Shown here: positions 54,361 to 63,630 of the stretch, piece after piece
Layout of the letters: every line of letters starts with the position of its first letter
How positions within the stretch are numbered: position 1 is the first letter of the stretch
DNA from: Ferroplasma sp.
GTDB taxonomy: Archaea > Thermoplasmatota > Thermoplasmata > Thermoplasmatales > Thermoplasmataceae
Assembly: GCF_031200575.1 (NCBI RefSeq)
Contig: NZ_CP133597.1
Coordinates: 1,054,001 to 1,118,000, forward strand
Direction: 5' to 3'
Length of the DNA stretch: 64,000 nt
The notes under the pieces: model-generated
What the model was told of the DNA's origin: nothing
What the model saw: only the letters and a program-made list of their open reading frames with translations
Database searches by the model: none
Position numbers and translations under genes: made by a program

Positions 54361-54480
54361 TTACTTGACCTGTTTCTTTTTAATCAGTACTTCAAGATAA
54401 TTCCTTACCTCGTCATTATAATGTATCTTGTATTCCTTTAGTTCCTTTTTTAATAAATGAAATATAGATATAAATACCTT
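54361..54480 (-). pseudogene. VapB-like antitoxin remnant
   Basis: The minus strand reads LLKKELKEYKIHYNDEVRNYLEVLIKKKQVK then TAA at 54361, the usual helix-rich VapB body, but without a good start. The same frame after the stop (SNRKKMESKYGILEYSY) reaches the VapC start, so the TAA may be a nonsense mutation in a once longer antitoxin. Confidence 0.5.
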
Positions 54481-54893
54481 ATATCGAGAAAACCGATTCC
54501 AAACACTCTATGAGGATATACCTGCTCAACAAGCCTACAAATAAGATTTTTTCAGAAATGAACATAGTTGAAATGAAATAACTTAATATAGTTGCAGTCA
54601 AGATAGGAAAGAAATATCTCTGTGATATTTATAGGTTGAACAAAGCATCAAGCATGGGAATTGCTGTTGTACTTCCAGAACTTGAAGTACGTTTAAGAAT
54701 ATCGGTTTATATATTTCAAGGGGTATTGATCAGGTGGGGGTATTATGACAATATTCTCTGGTTAGAATCTGAAAATAAGCCCTAGAAGAAAATTCAAAAA
54801 ATGGACCAGTATGAATATGTTTATTGTTTTAATGGAATGCCAGTAAATACACTGGAATCAAAATTCGGTTGTTCATTTTTGGAGTAATAATGT
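54481..54893. other. Gene-free region with a decayed open frame
   Basis: The plus strand from ATG 54511 (MRIYLLNKPTNKIFSEMN) is broken by TAA and TAG codons but continues as LNKASSMGIAVVLPELEVR and MDQYEYVYCFNGMPVNTLES to about 54886. It looks like a degraded gene of unknown family. Confidence 0.35.
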
Positions 54894-55349
54894 TTATCCC
54901 AAATAAGTAGAATTTAAGCCAGAGGTAAGTGCCAACTTATGAAGCTTTTCATCACCAGTATAAAACTCATTACATCCAACTTCAATGGCACTTACAATCT
55001 GCAAGGCATCAGCAACATAGATGTGGTGTTTTATTACAATATCCCAGCTACTTTCCAATAAACTTTCTGACAGTGTGATTATCCTTATCCTACTAATCTT
55101 CTTGAGCCTCGCAGTTTCATTCGAGAATCTGCCCATAACTTCATCTGACTGCTCACCTGTAATTCTTTTTTGTCTGCGCGCCCTGTCAAATACTCCAATA
55201 ACCTCTCCAATATTCCAAATATTAAATGAAAGCAGAACGTTTCCGAGATAGGCCTCATTGTATTGTTCACGAATAAACTCTGAACCGGCTTCTAGCACAT
55301 ATCTCTTTATTATTGCACTGCTATCAAGATATGCGACTTTCTCTGTCAT
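54894..55349 (-). CDS. vapC: VapC-type PIN-domain toxin
   Basis: A 151-residue PIN-domain ribonuclease. The acidic set is visible: Asp9 in AYLDSSAIIKRY, a Glu in WNIGEVIGVF, Asp in YVADALQIVSAIEVG and Asp in FYTGDEKLHKLA. VapC toxins cleave tRNA, rRNA or mRNA when not bound by the antitoxin. The start overlaps the antitoxin gene by 26 bp. Spacing and size are standard and the frame is intact, so the pair is probably active. Confidence 0.85.
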   Translation of the reverse strand: MTEKVAYLDSSAIIKRYVLEAGSEFIREQYNEAYLGNVLLSFNIWNIGEVIGVFDRARRQKRITGEQSDEVMGRFSNETARLKKISRIRIITLSESLLESSWDIVIKHHIYVADALQIVSAIEVGCNEFYTGDEKLHKLALTSGLNSTYLG

Positions 55350-55584
55350 TCCTCATGCTCCTTACCAGGCCGGAAACTTTACCATTTGGTTTAATCGGGT
55401 CAAAATCCAGGTCTGATTTGCCATACTTTGAGTATTTCATTAAGGATTTATCTAAATTTAAATACAGTTCATTTTCTATAGCATCCCTTAGGATAGAGCT
55501 TATATCCTTACCACGCTGTAATGCCAGATTCTTGAGCTCCATCCAGATTTCGCTATCTATAGATATACTTGTTTTGACCTTCAT
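55324..55584 (-). CDS. vapB: Ribbon-helix-helix antitoxin partner of VapC
   Basis: An 86-residue protein starting MKVKTSISIDSEIWMELKNLALQRG, a ribbon-helix-helix strand and helix, then ISSILRDAIENEL. The basic and flexible C-terminus (RSMRNDRESRIS) would bind the toxin. It is the first gene of the pair; the promoter region upstream holds the palindrome-like ATATACCAATATACC-type AT sequence where it could autoregulate. Confidence 0.75.
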   Translation of the reverse strand: MKVKTSISIDSEIWMELKNLALQRGKDISSILRDAIENELYLNLDKSLMKYSKYGKSDLDFDPIKPNGKVSGLVRSMRNDRESRIS

Positions 55585-56042
55585 ATAAATATAAATGGTA
55601 TATTGGTATATAATTATTTACCCATATACCAAAATTTTTGGCAATGAAAACCCTTAGAAATGCACATCTAATTGATATGGAAACGGTAAGAAAGGTACTC
55701 ACCAACAACATCATAAATATTTAATATTACACATTACAAACTTATAGTCACCTGATTAAGGTGCAAGAAATTTAGTTCTTTGGCCATATTTTAAATAGAA
55801 TTTAAAACTCTATAAAATGCATTATCATGATTTAAAATGGCTTTTGCATCTATTATAAATCCGTGTTTATATTTATCTCTTTAGAGTTGTTTTTACTTTA
55901 AACTGCCCGTAACCTGAATTTATACGCCTAAATTTTCATAAAGTACTACAACATCACGCTATAAGACCGATAAGTTGGCAAAACATACAATAAGATTTAA
56001 TCGTAATATATATGATTTCAAAATGAGCCCACGATATTTGAT
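55585..56042. other. Intergenic region, nothing identified
   Basis: The left edge holds repeated ATATACCA segments at 55598-55632 on either side of a gap, a possible operator for the vapBC promoter. No gene is supported in the rest. Confidence 0.35.
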
Positions 56043-56270
56043 TTATTTTGTTAATTTTTTTGCAGTTTTATTTTTTATGTATCTTTCTGAAAAATGTACA
56101 ATGTTAGGGAGCAATGCCGCTAATACCATGACTCCTAATACAGTGTTTGCGTCTGATTCAGAAGTGTAATGTTTAAACATATAATAAATTGTAGCCATAA
56201 CAAGGGCATACAGTAATACGACACCAGCAAATTTTAGAAATTTTGTTCTCCAGATAGTACCATCTCTCAC
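56043..56270 (-). CDS. Small membrane protein, two helices
   Basis: A 75-residue frame with two hydrophobic segments, KFAGVVLLYALVMATIYYMF and ANTVLGVMVLAALLPNIVHF, a charged linker and a basic end (NKTAKKLTK). The amphipathic pattern suits a genuine small membrane protein, but there is no homologue I recognise and no strong ribosome site. It lies near IS debris. Confidence 0.4.
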   Translation of the reverse strand: MRDGTIWRTKFLKFAGVVLLYALVMATIYYMFKHYTSESDANTVLGVMVLAALLPNIVHFSERYIKNKTAKKLTK

Positions 56271-56427
56271 AAATAAGTAGTTTGTAAAAATATTTAAATT
56301 TTACAGGCTAAAAAATATTTTTAACAAACTTGAGCAAAGTCTACATGGGAGAATTCATAATAGGCTTATTTGATGCCTATTTGCTATACCCTATTGAGTA
56401 TTGATGCTTTTGTATGCAAATATCAAA

Positions 56428-56525
56428 ATTTATATACGATTATAGGAAGATGTATACATATGAATAATGTTATAAGCGTGAGGAACAACAGTGATAATGT
56501 AACGAGATACAAAAAGCAATTATTG
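56428..56525 (+). pseudogene. Truncated antitoxin-like start next to IS remnant
   Basis: TTTATATA near 56430 lies at TATA distance from ATG 56461, which opens MNNVISVRNNSDNVTRYKKQL, similar to the start of VapB-type antitoxins. After about 22 codons the frame runs into the IS256 remnant and stops, so the gene was cut by insertion and deletion. Confidence 0.3.
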
Positions 56526-56841
56526 GTTATTCAAGGATGATACATACTCAGGAGATACATTTACTCCTAGATTATTTATTATATTATTTACTTACCTGAT
56601 TGATACCCGTTAATATATGATTCTGCTATTACAGAGTTTAAAGCCTTTTCAACAGTTGAATACTTATCAAACACAGTGGTTGTGAATGAACCTGACCTCA
56701 TATCAGGCTTGTCTAATGTTAGTTCACTATCCTTATTAGCTCTTACTCACATATTAATTGACTCTTTGTCTTTGTCATTTTGTTTACCTCATTATGATAT
56801 TGCAAAGAGTCATTTTAAATTTACAGTAAATATATTACACT
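56526..56841 (-). mobile_element. Decayed IS256-type remnant with internal deletion
   Basis: The sequence matches the element at the window start in two blocks: positions equivalent to about 246-450 (transposase middle) and 640-725 (start codon and left end). The part between them is deleted and the reading frame is broken by small indels. The end sequence AAATTTACAGTAAA is kept. It is non-functional by itself. Confidence 0.72.
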
Positions 56842-57003
56842 ATCTATAAATATATTGCCAGTTTCTTGATCTGGTAATAATATGGTTATACTTGAGATAA
56901 CATATAAAGATAAAATAATGATAAAAATAGAATTCCACCAGTTTACAGGATATACGATTAAAATGCTAATATTATAATCCCATATGTTTGCATGAACTTT
57001 AAA

Positions 57004-57040
57004 TAATACGGGGTATTACTTAGTAATATGGGGTATTACT
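57004..57040. promoter_or_regulatory. Tandem palindromes before the AAA ATPase
   Basis: TAATAC-GGG-GTATTA (57004-57018) and AGTAATATGGGGTATTACT (57022-57040, 7-bp arms) are two copies of the same box, 20 bp apart, the second ending 1 bp before the ATG at 57042. The 20-bp period would place two dimers roughly on one face of the helix. Confidence 0.5.
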
Positions 57041-57041
57041 A

Positions 57042-58139
57042 ATGCTATTTGACATAACACCAAAAGACAATATTAAAGATCTCTACGGGCGTGAACAGGA
57101 AACATTATTATTGAAAAGATGCGTGACCGAACCATTAACAGTAATATATGGAATCAGAAGAACCGGAAAAACAAGCCTATTAAAAAGCGTATTGAATTCT
57201 ATTGATATGCCTTATATAATAATAGATATAAGGGAATTATTTGATGAATCCGGTGCAATCAGGGAAAATGAAATATCACTCAAAATATTAAATGAGTTAA
57301 GGAAGAGTATGGGTATTTCTCAAAAATTAAAATTCTTTATTACCGATATCCTATCCAAAATAAATGGCATTGAAATAAATCATTTTAAAATAGATATAGA
57401 CACATCCAGAAAATATCAATTAAATAATATTCTTGAGATAATTAATGAAATTTCACAGAAAAATAATAGTATCTTTATCCTGGCTATAGATGAGGCTCAG
57501 TATCTGAAATACAGTGGAAAACGTTATAATAATATATTATCGTGGGCATATGACAGTTTAAAAAATATACATATAATCATCACCGGCAGTGAAATTGGAA
57601 TTTTAGAGGATTTTATTGACATTGAAAATACAGAAAGCCCTTTATTCGGAAGAATGATAAATGAAATTAAAATTGGGCATTTTACTAATAATATGTCCTA
57701 TAATTTTTTAAAGGCAGGTTTTCAGGAAGCTGAATTAAAAGTAAATGATAATGATATAAATTCGGCCATAGAGGTACTGGATGGAATTGCAGGATGGCTA
57801 ACATACTATGGTCATAACCGCACCGTTAGGAAGTTGAATAACTATGATTCAATAAACAGTGTCATAGAATATAGCAGAAGATTAATTGACAGTGAGATAG
57901 ATAAGTTAATAAATAATTCTAAGGACAGGTATATCGCAATCATGGAAGCAATTGCTGCAGGGCTGAACAGCTGGTCTACAATAAAGGCTTATGTCACCTC
58001 AAAAACAGGCTATATACCATCTACAATTTTGAATAACCATATAATTAAACTTCAGAAATATGGGTTTATTAGAAAATCAGAAAGCAAATATTATATTGAA
58101 GACCCATTAATTAAATTAAAGTTTAAGAACAAAAAATGA
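57042..58139 (+). CDS. Archaeal AAA ATPase
   Basis: A 365-residue P-loop protein of the archaeal ATPase family: YGREQETLLLKRC, Walker A VIYGIRRTGKTSLLKSV near residue 40, Walker B IFILAIDEAQYLKY near 148, HIIITGSEIGILEDF and SPLFGRMINEI, followed by a winged helix (SKTGYIPSTILNNHIIKLQKYG). It lacks the DUF234 nuclease of its relative at 23957. Function unknown. Two palindromes at its start suggest tight autoregulation. It follows an IS256 remnant, as its relatives in the window also lie by mobile DNA. Confidence 0.75.
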   Translation: MLFDITPKDNIKDLYGREQETLLLKRCVTEPLTVIYGIRRTGKTSLLKSVLNSIDMPYIIIDIRELFDESGAIRENEISLKILNELRKSMGISQKLKFFITDILSKINGIEINHFKIDIDTSRKYQLNNILEIINEISQKNNSIFILAIDEAQYLKYSGKRYNNILSWAYDSLKNIHIIITGSEIGILEDFIDIENTESPLFGRMINEIKIGHFTNNMSYNFLKAGFQEAELKVNDNDINSAIEVLDGIAGWLTYYGHNRTVRKLNNYDSINSVIEYSRRLIDSEIDKLINNSKDRYIAIMEAIAAGLNSWSTIKAYVTSKTGYIPSTILNNHIIKLQKYGFIRKSESKYYIEDPLIKLKFKNKK

Positions 58140-58383
58140 CTTAAATATACACACTTCTGGACATTACTTAATATTATTCCAATTCTGAACTAAGGAATCG
58201 GCTACCAATAGCTAATAGAATACCGGACTGTGGGGTTAACAATATCCTTAATATATACCTTTGGGGTTATAGCAGGAATAAGCAGAATGTAAAGAAGTTG
58301 TTGAAATAACCTATATCTGAATAGATAATCCCATATTCCTAACTTTATGAAAAATTATATTTAGTCCTGTACATTATTTCCCC
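58140..58383 (+). promoter_or_regulatory. Promoter region of the two-HTH regulator
   Basis: AAATTATATTTA at 58352-58363 lies 21-32 bp before the ATG at 58384, a good TATA box for a leaderless transcript. The remainder of this gap shows no gene; a short frame ending NVKKLLK at 58308 may be an IS scrap. Confidence 0.4.
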
Positions 58384-59154
58384 ATGGATTATACTGATTC
58401 CAGAATAATTTTTAGATTGCTAAAGAATCCACGTGAAAGCCTGAGTAGCATAGCATCGGATCTGGACATAAGCGCTCAGGATATGAATTACCGGGTAAAA
58501 AAAATTAAAGAGGATGGCATTATTAAAAGGTACATGCTCCATGTTAATCCTGCCGTTTATGGAAAAAATTCCCTGTACCTGGCCTTTCAGAATGACAAAA
58601 CCTACCCTGGATCGGTATCATCAATTATAAAATGCCTTGAAAAAATTGTAGTTTATGGCTTCTCAGGAACAGAGGATGAACTGCATCAGAGAAAAAAGGA
58701 CATGGAGGATTCACTGGGAACCCCTGTGATGGAATACAGACCGAAAGCCTTTACCGGGAATTCTTTAGTAAGCCCCCTTGACCTGCAGATCATAAACGTA
58801 TTGAGAAATGATCCCATGAAAAAATCCCCGGACATATCAAGAATCCTTGATGTTAAGTCATCTACTGTGGAGAAAAGGATAGACAGGCTCAGGGAGAACA
58901 AACTCATATCCATAATACCCAAGCTGGACCTTTCAAAAATCAACATTGTTATTTTAGGAATATTCACCACAAGGCCGGAAACAATAGAGAAGGAGCTGGA
59001 CGAATCATTTTTTGTTGTAAATGACCGTGTTTCAGGCATATCCCTAAGCATAGAAAAGGACATCTATTCTGCAAATTCAATTATTCAAAAAATAAAGAAA
59101 ATAGATAAAAATATTGAGACTATGGTTATATACGATTACGATTTCTTCGAATGA
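58384..59154 (+). CDS. Transcription regulator with two Lrp/AsnC-like HTH domains
   Basis: A 256-residue protein with two copies of the same fold: residues about 5-55 (RIIFRLLKNPRESLSSIASDL, then MNYRVKKIKEDGIIKRY) and about 138-190 (LQIINVLRNDPMKKSPDISRIL, then STVEKRIDRLRENKLIS). Each is an Asn/Lrp-type winged helix, followed by a strand-rich ligand or dimer part (VILGIFTTRPETIEKEL). It converges on the MMPL gene with a 19-bp overlap, so it may or may not control it. The double-HTH plan occurs in Thermoplasmatales and Sulfolobales regulators of unknown ligand. Confidence 0.7.
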   Translation: MDYTDSRIIFRLLKNPRESLSSIASDLDISAQDMNYRVKKIKEDGIIKRYMLHVNPAVYGKNSLYLAFQNDKTYPGSVSSIIKCLEKIVVYGFSGTEDELHQRKKDMEDSLGTPVMEYRPKAFTGNSLVSPLDLQIINVLRNDPMKKSPDISRILDVKSSTVEKRIDRLRENKLISIIPKLDLSKINIVILGIFTTRPETIEKELDESFFVVNDRVSGISLSIEKDIYSANSIIQKIKKIDKNIETMVIYDYDFFE

Positions 59155-61442
59155 GGGAATAGAGCCGAAATCATCGCCGGAAAATAGACAGTTCTTATTA
59201 TAAATGTGTCTATTAGCAGGGAGATTATGAACGCTATTCCCAGCTGCTCCAGAAAGGCCACAGGTATAAGGCTAAGCGATCCAAGGGATACTGCAAGTAT
59301 AATGCCCAGGGCTGACACAACCTTTCCTGAGGAGGCAATTCCGTTCTTTATTGCTGCATCCCGTTCATTGGTGGCTGATTCCTCCCTTATCCTGGATATG
59401 ATAAACACTGTATAATCGCTGCCCAGGGAGAATAATATTATAAACAGTATTATGGGAATCAGGTAGATTAATGCCTCATGCAGTACATATTTCGAGAGGA
59501 AATAGAGCAGCGCTGTTGTCCAGGATACACTGAAGAAAACACCTGTCAGTGATATTAATGGATACTTCCATGACCTGAATGATATCCCTATTATGACAGC
59601 TATTACCGTTGCTATTAATAATTCCAGTTCTCCATAAATGGCATTATTCTGTTTTTTCTCATCTATAACTGTGGATGTTATTCCCCCGACTATAAATTCT
59701 GAATTGCTTCTTATCTTTTTGACGAGGTTAATTGCATGATCGGTGTACGGTGAATAATCTGTATAGACAGTATAGTATGCATATTTGCTTCCAATGGAAT
59801 ACTGGCTGATATCTGTACTGTTCGTTACAGTTTTTCCATTTGCGTCAGGACCTATGACATCCCCAACTCCATTCAGTGATGTTAAATATTCAGCATCCCT
59901 ATGAAGTGTACTGTTCACGTTATTCATGCCCTGAATATCTGTTATAACATATACTGGATAAAGTTCGCTGTCGCCAAAGCTGTTATCTATTGCATTTAAT
60001 CCCTTTACGGCTTCAAGATTTTGTGGCAGCCCGGTGTTGAAGTTATATGTTGTTGGAACAGCAAAGAATGAGTATATGCCCAGGGACCCCAGAATCAGAA
60101 CTACGGCTATAACCATAAATTTTCTTTTTACGGAAACATCTGCTATCCTGTAAAACCTCGATCTGGCACGTGTCTCAGGATTTATGGGCTTCATTCCGAG
60201 TTTCATGAATAATTTTTTGCCGAATAGGGATATAACCGCAGGTAGAAGTACTGTTTCTAATAAAATCGTAAATATCACTGCAAAGAATAGGGTTGTACCC
60301 CATGAGTGGAATCCCGGTATAAAGTAAAAGGTGAAAAGGCTGAAGGCTACAGTCAGGCCGCTTATAACTATGGATTTGCCTGATTTTCTTATGGCAGTTT
60401 GAAGTGATTCCTCACTGCCATGCCCCTGCCTGAGCTCGTCACGGTATCTTGATATTATAAATAGAAGGTAATCGGCTGAAATACCCAGAATCACGGCAGT
60501 TAGGGTATAATTAACTATATAGCTTACATGGTGGAATATTAATCCGGTAATATATTCTGAAACATAACCCAATAGAAGTGCTATACCCGAGAATATAAAA
60601 ACCAGTATTGACGACTTCCATGAAAGGGCTGCAAATAATACCGCTATTGCAAGGAATATGAAAATAAGCCCGAATGCAAAACCTGCCTTTGCTGTCTCCT
60701 GGGAGGTTTCATATGCAATAGCACCGTTTCCTGTTGTAATGGCATTGCCAAAATCCTTCTTCGCCAGAGAGTTCACGGCTGGAAATGCAATTTCTGACGC
60801 AGTCTTTCCACTGCTAACATCCTTGCCAGCCCTTACACTGAATGAAAGGTATACCAGCGTTATATTTTTGGCAGAATATTCAGAGTAAATGAATGATGGC
60901 ACGCCTGATGTGCCGTAATGGGTAACATAATATAATCCCGGATTATAGCCAGAATGAACAGATAATATCATGGCAGGTGTTATATTATAGCCGGTAGAAT
61001 TAAGGTATTCTGATGCCTCTGTGGCATTCCCATTATAATGATCCAGGGTCTGGTTAATATACAGTCTATTACTGGAATTAATGCTTTTATCTATAAATGA
61101 AGCGTATGCACTGTAGACAGAATCTGAGGCAGAATAATTCCTTAAATGGAGTCCTGAAAGATTGCCCTGGAATGAAAGGACAGTGGTAGCAAATGTTGAG
61201 CTATTCAGGGCAGCAGGATTGTTTCCCTGTAACACTATAATCAGGCTTGAATTGTCAGGAATTTTTTTATCAAGAATCCCCTGTGCTATTTCTGACTCTG
61301 AATGGGACGGCGCATTTGATGATGTGGAATAGCTTATAAAGTGTGAATATCCTGTAAATGCAGGAAATAAGGCAATTATGACAATGGCCCACACAGCAAT
61401 TACAAGTATTCTATGTTTTGTTATCTTACTGGATAAATCCAT
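59136..61442 (-). CDS. MMPL/RND-type exporter
   Basis: A 768-residue membrane protein from ATG 61442 (MDLSSKITKHRILVIAVW). It has the MMPL layout: one membrane helix, a large outer domain (about 50-215), five more helices, then a repeat of helix, outer domain (about 420-560) and five helices. GISADYLLFIISRYRDELRQG and GSDYTVFIISRIREES are the duplicated proton-relay helices with the paired acid residues. Archaeal members export lipids, drugs or solutes using proton force. An upstream in-frame start at 61520 would add a basic leader and is unlikely. Confidence 0.82.
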   Translation of the reverse strand: MDLSSKITKHRILVIAVWAIVIIALFPAFTGYSHFISYSTSSNAPSHSESEIAQGILDKKIPDNSSLIIVLQGNNPAALNSSTFATTVLSFQGNLSGLHLRNYSASDSVYSAYASFIDKSINSSNRLYINQTLDHYNGNATEASEYLNSTGYNITPAMILSVHSGYNPGLYYVTHYGTSGVPSFIYSEYSAKNITLVYLSFSVRAGKDVSSGKTASEIAFPAVNSLAKKDFGNAITTGNGAIAYETSQETAKAGFAFGLIFIFLAIAVLFAALSWKSSILVFIFSGIALLLGYVSEYITGLIFHHVSYIVNYTLTAVILGISADYLLFIISRYRDELRQGHGSEESLQTAIRKSGKSIVISGLTVAFSLFTFYFIPGFHSWGTTLFFAVIFTILLETVLLPAVISLFGKKLFMKLGMKPINPETRARSRFYRIADVSVKRKFMVIAVVLILGSLGIYSFFAVPTTYNFNTGLPQNLEAVKGLNAIDNSFGDSELYPVYVITDIQGMNNVNSTLHRDAEYLTSLNGVGDVIGPDANGKTVTNSTDISQYSIGSKYAYYTVYTDYSPYTDHAINLVKKIRSNSEFIVGGITSTVIDEKKQNNAIYGELELLIATVIAVIIGISFRSWKYPLISLTGVFFSVSWTTALLYFLSKYVLHEALIYLIPIILFIILFSLGSDYTVFIISRIREESATNERDAAIKNGIASSGKVVSALGIILAVSLGSLSLIPVAFLEQLGIAFIISLLIDTFIIRTVYFPAMISALFPHSKKS

Positions 61443-61596
61443 GGAAATTAATTTTAAATGGATTATTAAAAATATATAAAAATTTTTTTTATTCTTATGG
61501 AATATGCATTGTGAAGCCATATAATGCTTAGGAATCCCATGGCATTGCAGGGGAGGAACTTAGGCACTCCGGGAAACCCTGAATGTAATATATAAA

Positions 61597-62592
61597 TTAG
61601 AATGAATCGAGTATTTTAATATATTTTTCACGTACCCCAGTATCCTCAAACTGCCTTAAGATCCTATCCCTAATATTAGAGGAGATCTTAATACCATTTT
61701 GGTTCATGAGATAAAGCAGTGACCCCACAGCAACCTGGTAGCCAAAAAAAACCTTCGGTTTAGTTAGTAGTTGCTTCTCAATCATTGATATATATACATC
61801 ACCTGCCATGTAGGTTCCGCCTACCAGTGATATATTTTTAGAACCTATTTCCATCTGTGCTGATTTTATGGCATTTGATACATATGTTGCCGAGGTATGC
61901 AATATATTAATGGCATTTGCGTACCCTGATTCGGCTATACTTGAAACTCTTCTTGAGAATCCTGCAATAAGTGCTTTATTCTGGTTCTGTTCCAGATGCG
62001 GTATTAACTCGTGAAATTCCATATTGAAATATTCCTCTGCAGACCTCATGAGAACTCCATCGGGATATATTTTATCGTATTCCATTGTCCCTATGTTCAG
62101 CCCAGACTTTGCCATCCATGATGCCGAACCATCATCACCAATGAACCAGTTCCATCCGCCCTTCCTTTTTAACTCATTATTCTTCTGGTAAAATAAAACG
62201 CTGCCTGTTCCCCCTGCGAATACTATGCCATCTTCACCAAGATTGGCGAGGTAATATGCACCTACGCCGTCGTTTAGAACAGTGAAATCATCCCTGCCGG
62301 TAATATTCCTTACTATATTCCTACCAGTTTCAGTTAAGGATATGGAATCACCAACTCCTGCAATGCCAAATATGCCACCATAAATGTCCTCAAACCCGAC
62401 TTCCGCCATTTCCAGTGATCCCATGCATGCCTTCTTTATATTATCTGATGCAATTTTCACCCCTGCGCTGGTAAGGTTTGAAGGACCTGAGATACCACTG
62501 CCCACAACTTTTTCAGAAACCAGGTCATAAGCTATGGAGGCAGTTTTTGTTGCGCCGCCATCAACAGCCAGAATATATCTTTTATCTGCCAT
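61597..62592 (-). CDS. BadF/BadG-type ATPase, N-acetylglucosamine-kinase-like
   Basis: A 331-residue sugar-kinase-fold protein: ILAVDGGATKTASIAYDL (phosphate 1), GISGPSNLTSAG, GIAGVGDS, NDGVGAYYLAN, GIVFAGGTGSVLFYQ (phosphate 2) and WFIGDDGSASWMAKSGLN. This set belongs to the BadF/BadG/BcrA group that includes N-acetylglucosamine kinases. Substrate is most likely an amino sugar because the gene follows a GlmS-like SIS isomerase by 10 bp. The preceding permease would bring in the sugar or an amino acid. Confidence 0.8.
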   Translation of the reverse strand: MADKRYILAVDGGATKTASIAYDLVSEKVVGSGISGPSNLTSAGVKIASDNIKKACMGSLEMAEVGFEDIYGGIFGIAGVGDSISLTETGRNIVRNITGRDDFTVLNDGVGAYYLANLGEDGIVFAGGTGSVLFYQKNNELKRKGGWNWFIGDDGSASWMAKSGLNIGTMEYDKIYPDGVLMRSAEEYFNMEFHELIPHLEQNQNKALIAGFSRRVSSIAESGYANAINILHTSATYVSNAIKSAQMEIGSKNISLVGGTYMAGDVYISMIEKQLLTKPKVFFGYQVAVGSLLYLMNQNGIKISSNIRDRILRQFEDTGVREKYIKILDSF

Positions 62593-62602
62593 TATAGCAC
62601 CA

Positions 62603-63619
62603 TCATTTTACGATCTTTTTCAATCTCTCAGGATGGTCAGGGTCCATCCCGGAACTAACAGTCTTCCAGTTTGCCATAAGCTGTATAACAGGCAGGTAAA
62701 GAAGCGAACTTAATGGACCACTTTCACCGGGTATTTTTATATCAGATTTTTCATTGGGCCCTATGGATATGATATTTTTAGTAATTTTAGAAATTTCATC
62801 ATATACCCTCTTATATGTACCTGTATCCTGCTGCCCCATTATTATAACTGTATGGGTACTGGAAAGTATATGTATTGGACCATGGAGATATTCAGCAAGT
62901 GGATATGCCTCTGTGGGAATTCCAGCCGTTTCTTCAAATTTTAATGCACCTTCCTTTGCCACTGAATACAGGTACCCGTCCCCAAGAAATATAACCTTTG
63001 ATAAAAGCCTTGAATAGAGGTTGTTTAAATTCTCCCCGATAGACAATATATTTTCTATATGGCTCGAAATTAAAGTTAGCTTATTTTTTATTGTATCAAT
63101 ACTTTCATTTTTAAAGACACGTTCAGAAAGAGCATAGAGTGCGGCTATCTGCGCTATATGGCTCTTGGTGGCTGCAAGGGATTTCTCCTCTCCTGCTGCC
63201 GTTATAAGCGAAATCCCACATTTCCTGTCAATATAGCTCCCCATAGTGTTTGTGACAGCCAGTGTATTAAATCCGCTGGAAATAGCAAGATCAGTAGCCC
63301 TTATTATATCAACATTATCTCCAGACTGGCTTATCATAATTGCCAGCACATTTCTATCCCATTTGGAGGCATAACAATAAAATTCAGATGCCCTGACGGC
63401 CATGGCCGGTTCTCCACATAATACAAGATGCTGGGCCATTATTCGCCCTGCATGATAGCTTGTGCCATTGCCAACCAGAAAGACAAAATCTGCCTTCTTC
63501 AATGCCTCGCCTGCTACGTTCAGGGATTTCTGGATAGAGTCCACAGTTTTTATTATAGACTCAGGCTCCTCCATAATTTCTTTATACATCTCTGTTTCTT
63601 TATAATTCCAGTTGTCCAT
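62603..63619 (-). CDS. SIS-domain sugar isomerase/deaminase, GlmS C-terminal-like
   Basis: A 338-residue protein with two SIS domains and no glutaminase part. It starts WNYKETEMYKEIMEEPESI, the usual opening of the isomerase half of GlmS; VFLVGNGTSYHAGRIM and ISQSGDNVDIIRA form the first sugar-phosphate site, and EFEETAGIPTEAYPLAEYLHGPIHIL-type text (FEETAGIPTEAYPLAEY) and HGPIHIL the second. Stand-alone SIS proteins of this type deaminate or isomerise amino-sugar phosphates. The next gene is a GlcNAc-kinase-like protein, completing a small amino-sugar operon. Confidence 0.82.
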   Translation of the reverse strand: MDNWNYKETEMYKEIMEEPESIIKTVDSIQKSLNVAGEALKKADFVFLVGNGTSYHAGRIMAQHLVLCGEPAMAVRASEFYCYASKWDRNVLAIMISQSGDNVDIIRATDLAISSGFNTLAVTNTMGSYIDRKCGISLITAAGEEKSLAATKSHIAQIAALYALSERVFKNESIDTIKNKLTLISSHIENILSIGENLNNLYSRLLSKVIFLGDGYLYSVAKEGALKFEETAGIPTEAYPLAEYLHGPIHILSSTHTVIIMGQQDTGTYKRVYDEISKITKNIISIGPNEKSDIKIPGESGPLSSLLYLPVIQLMANWKTVSSGMDPDHPERLKKIVK

Positions 63620-63630
63620 ATCTTCACCAC

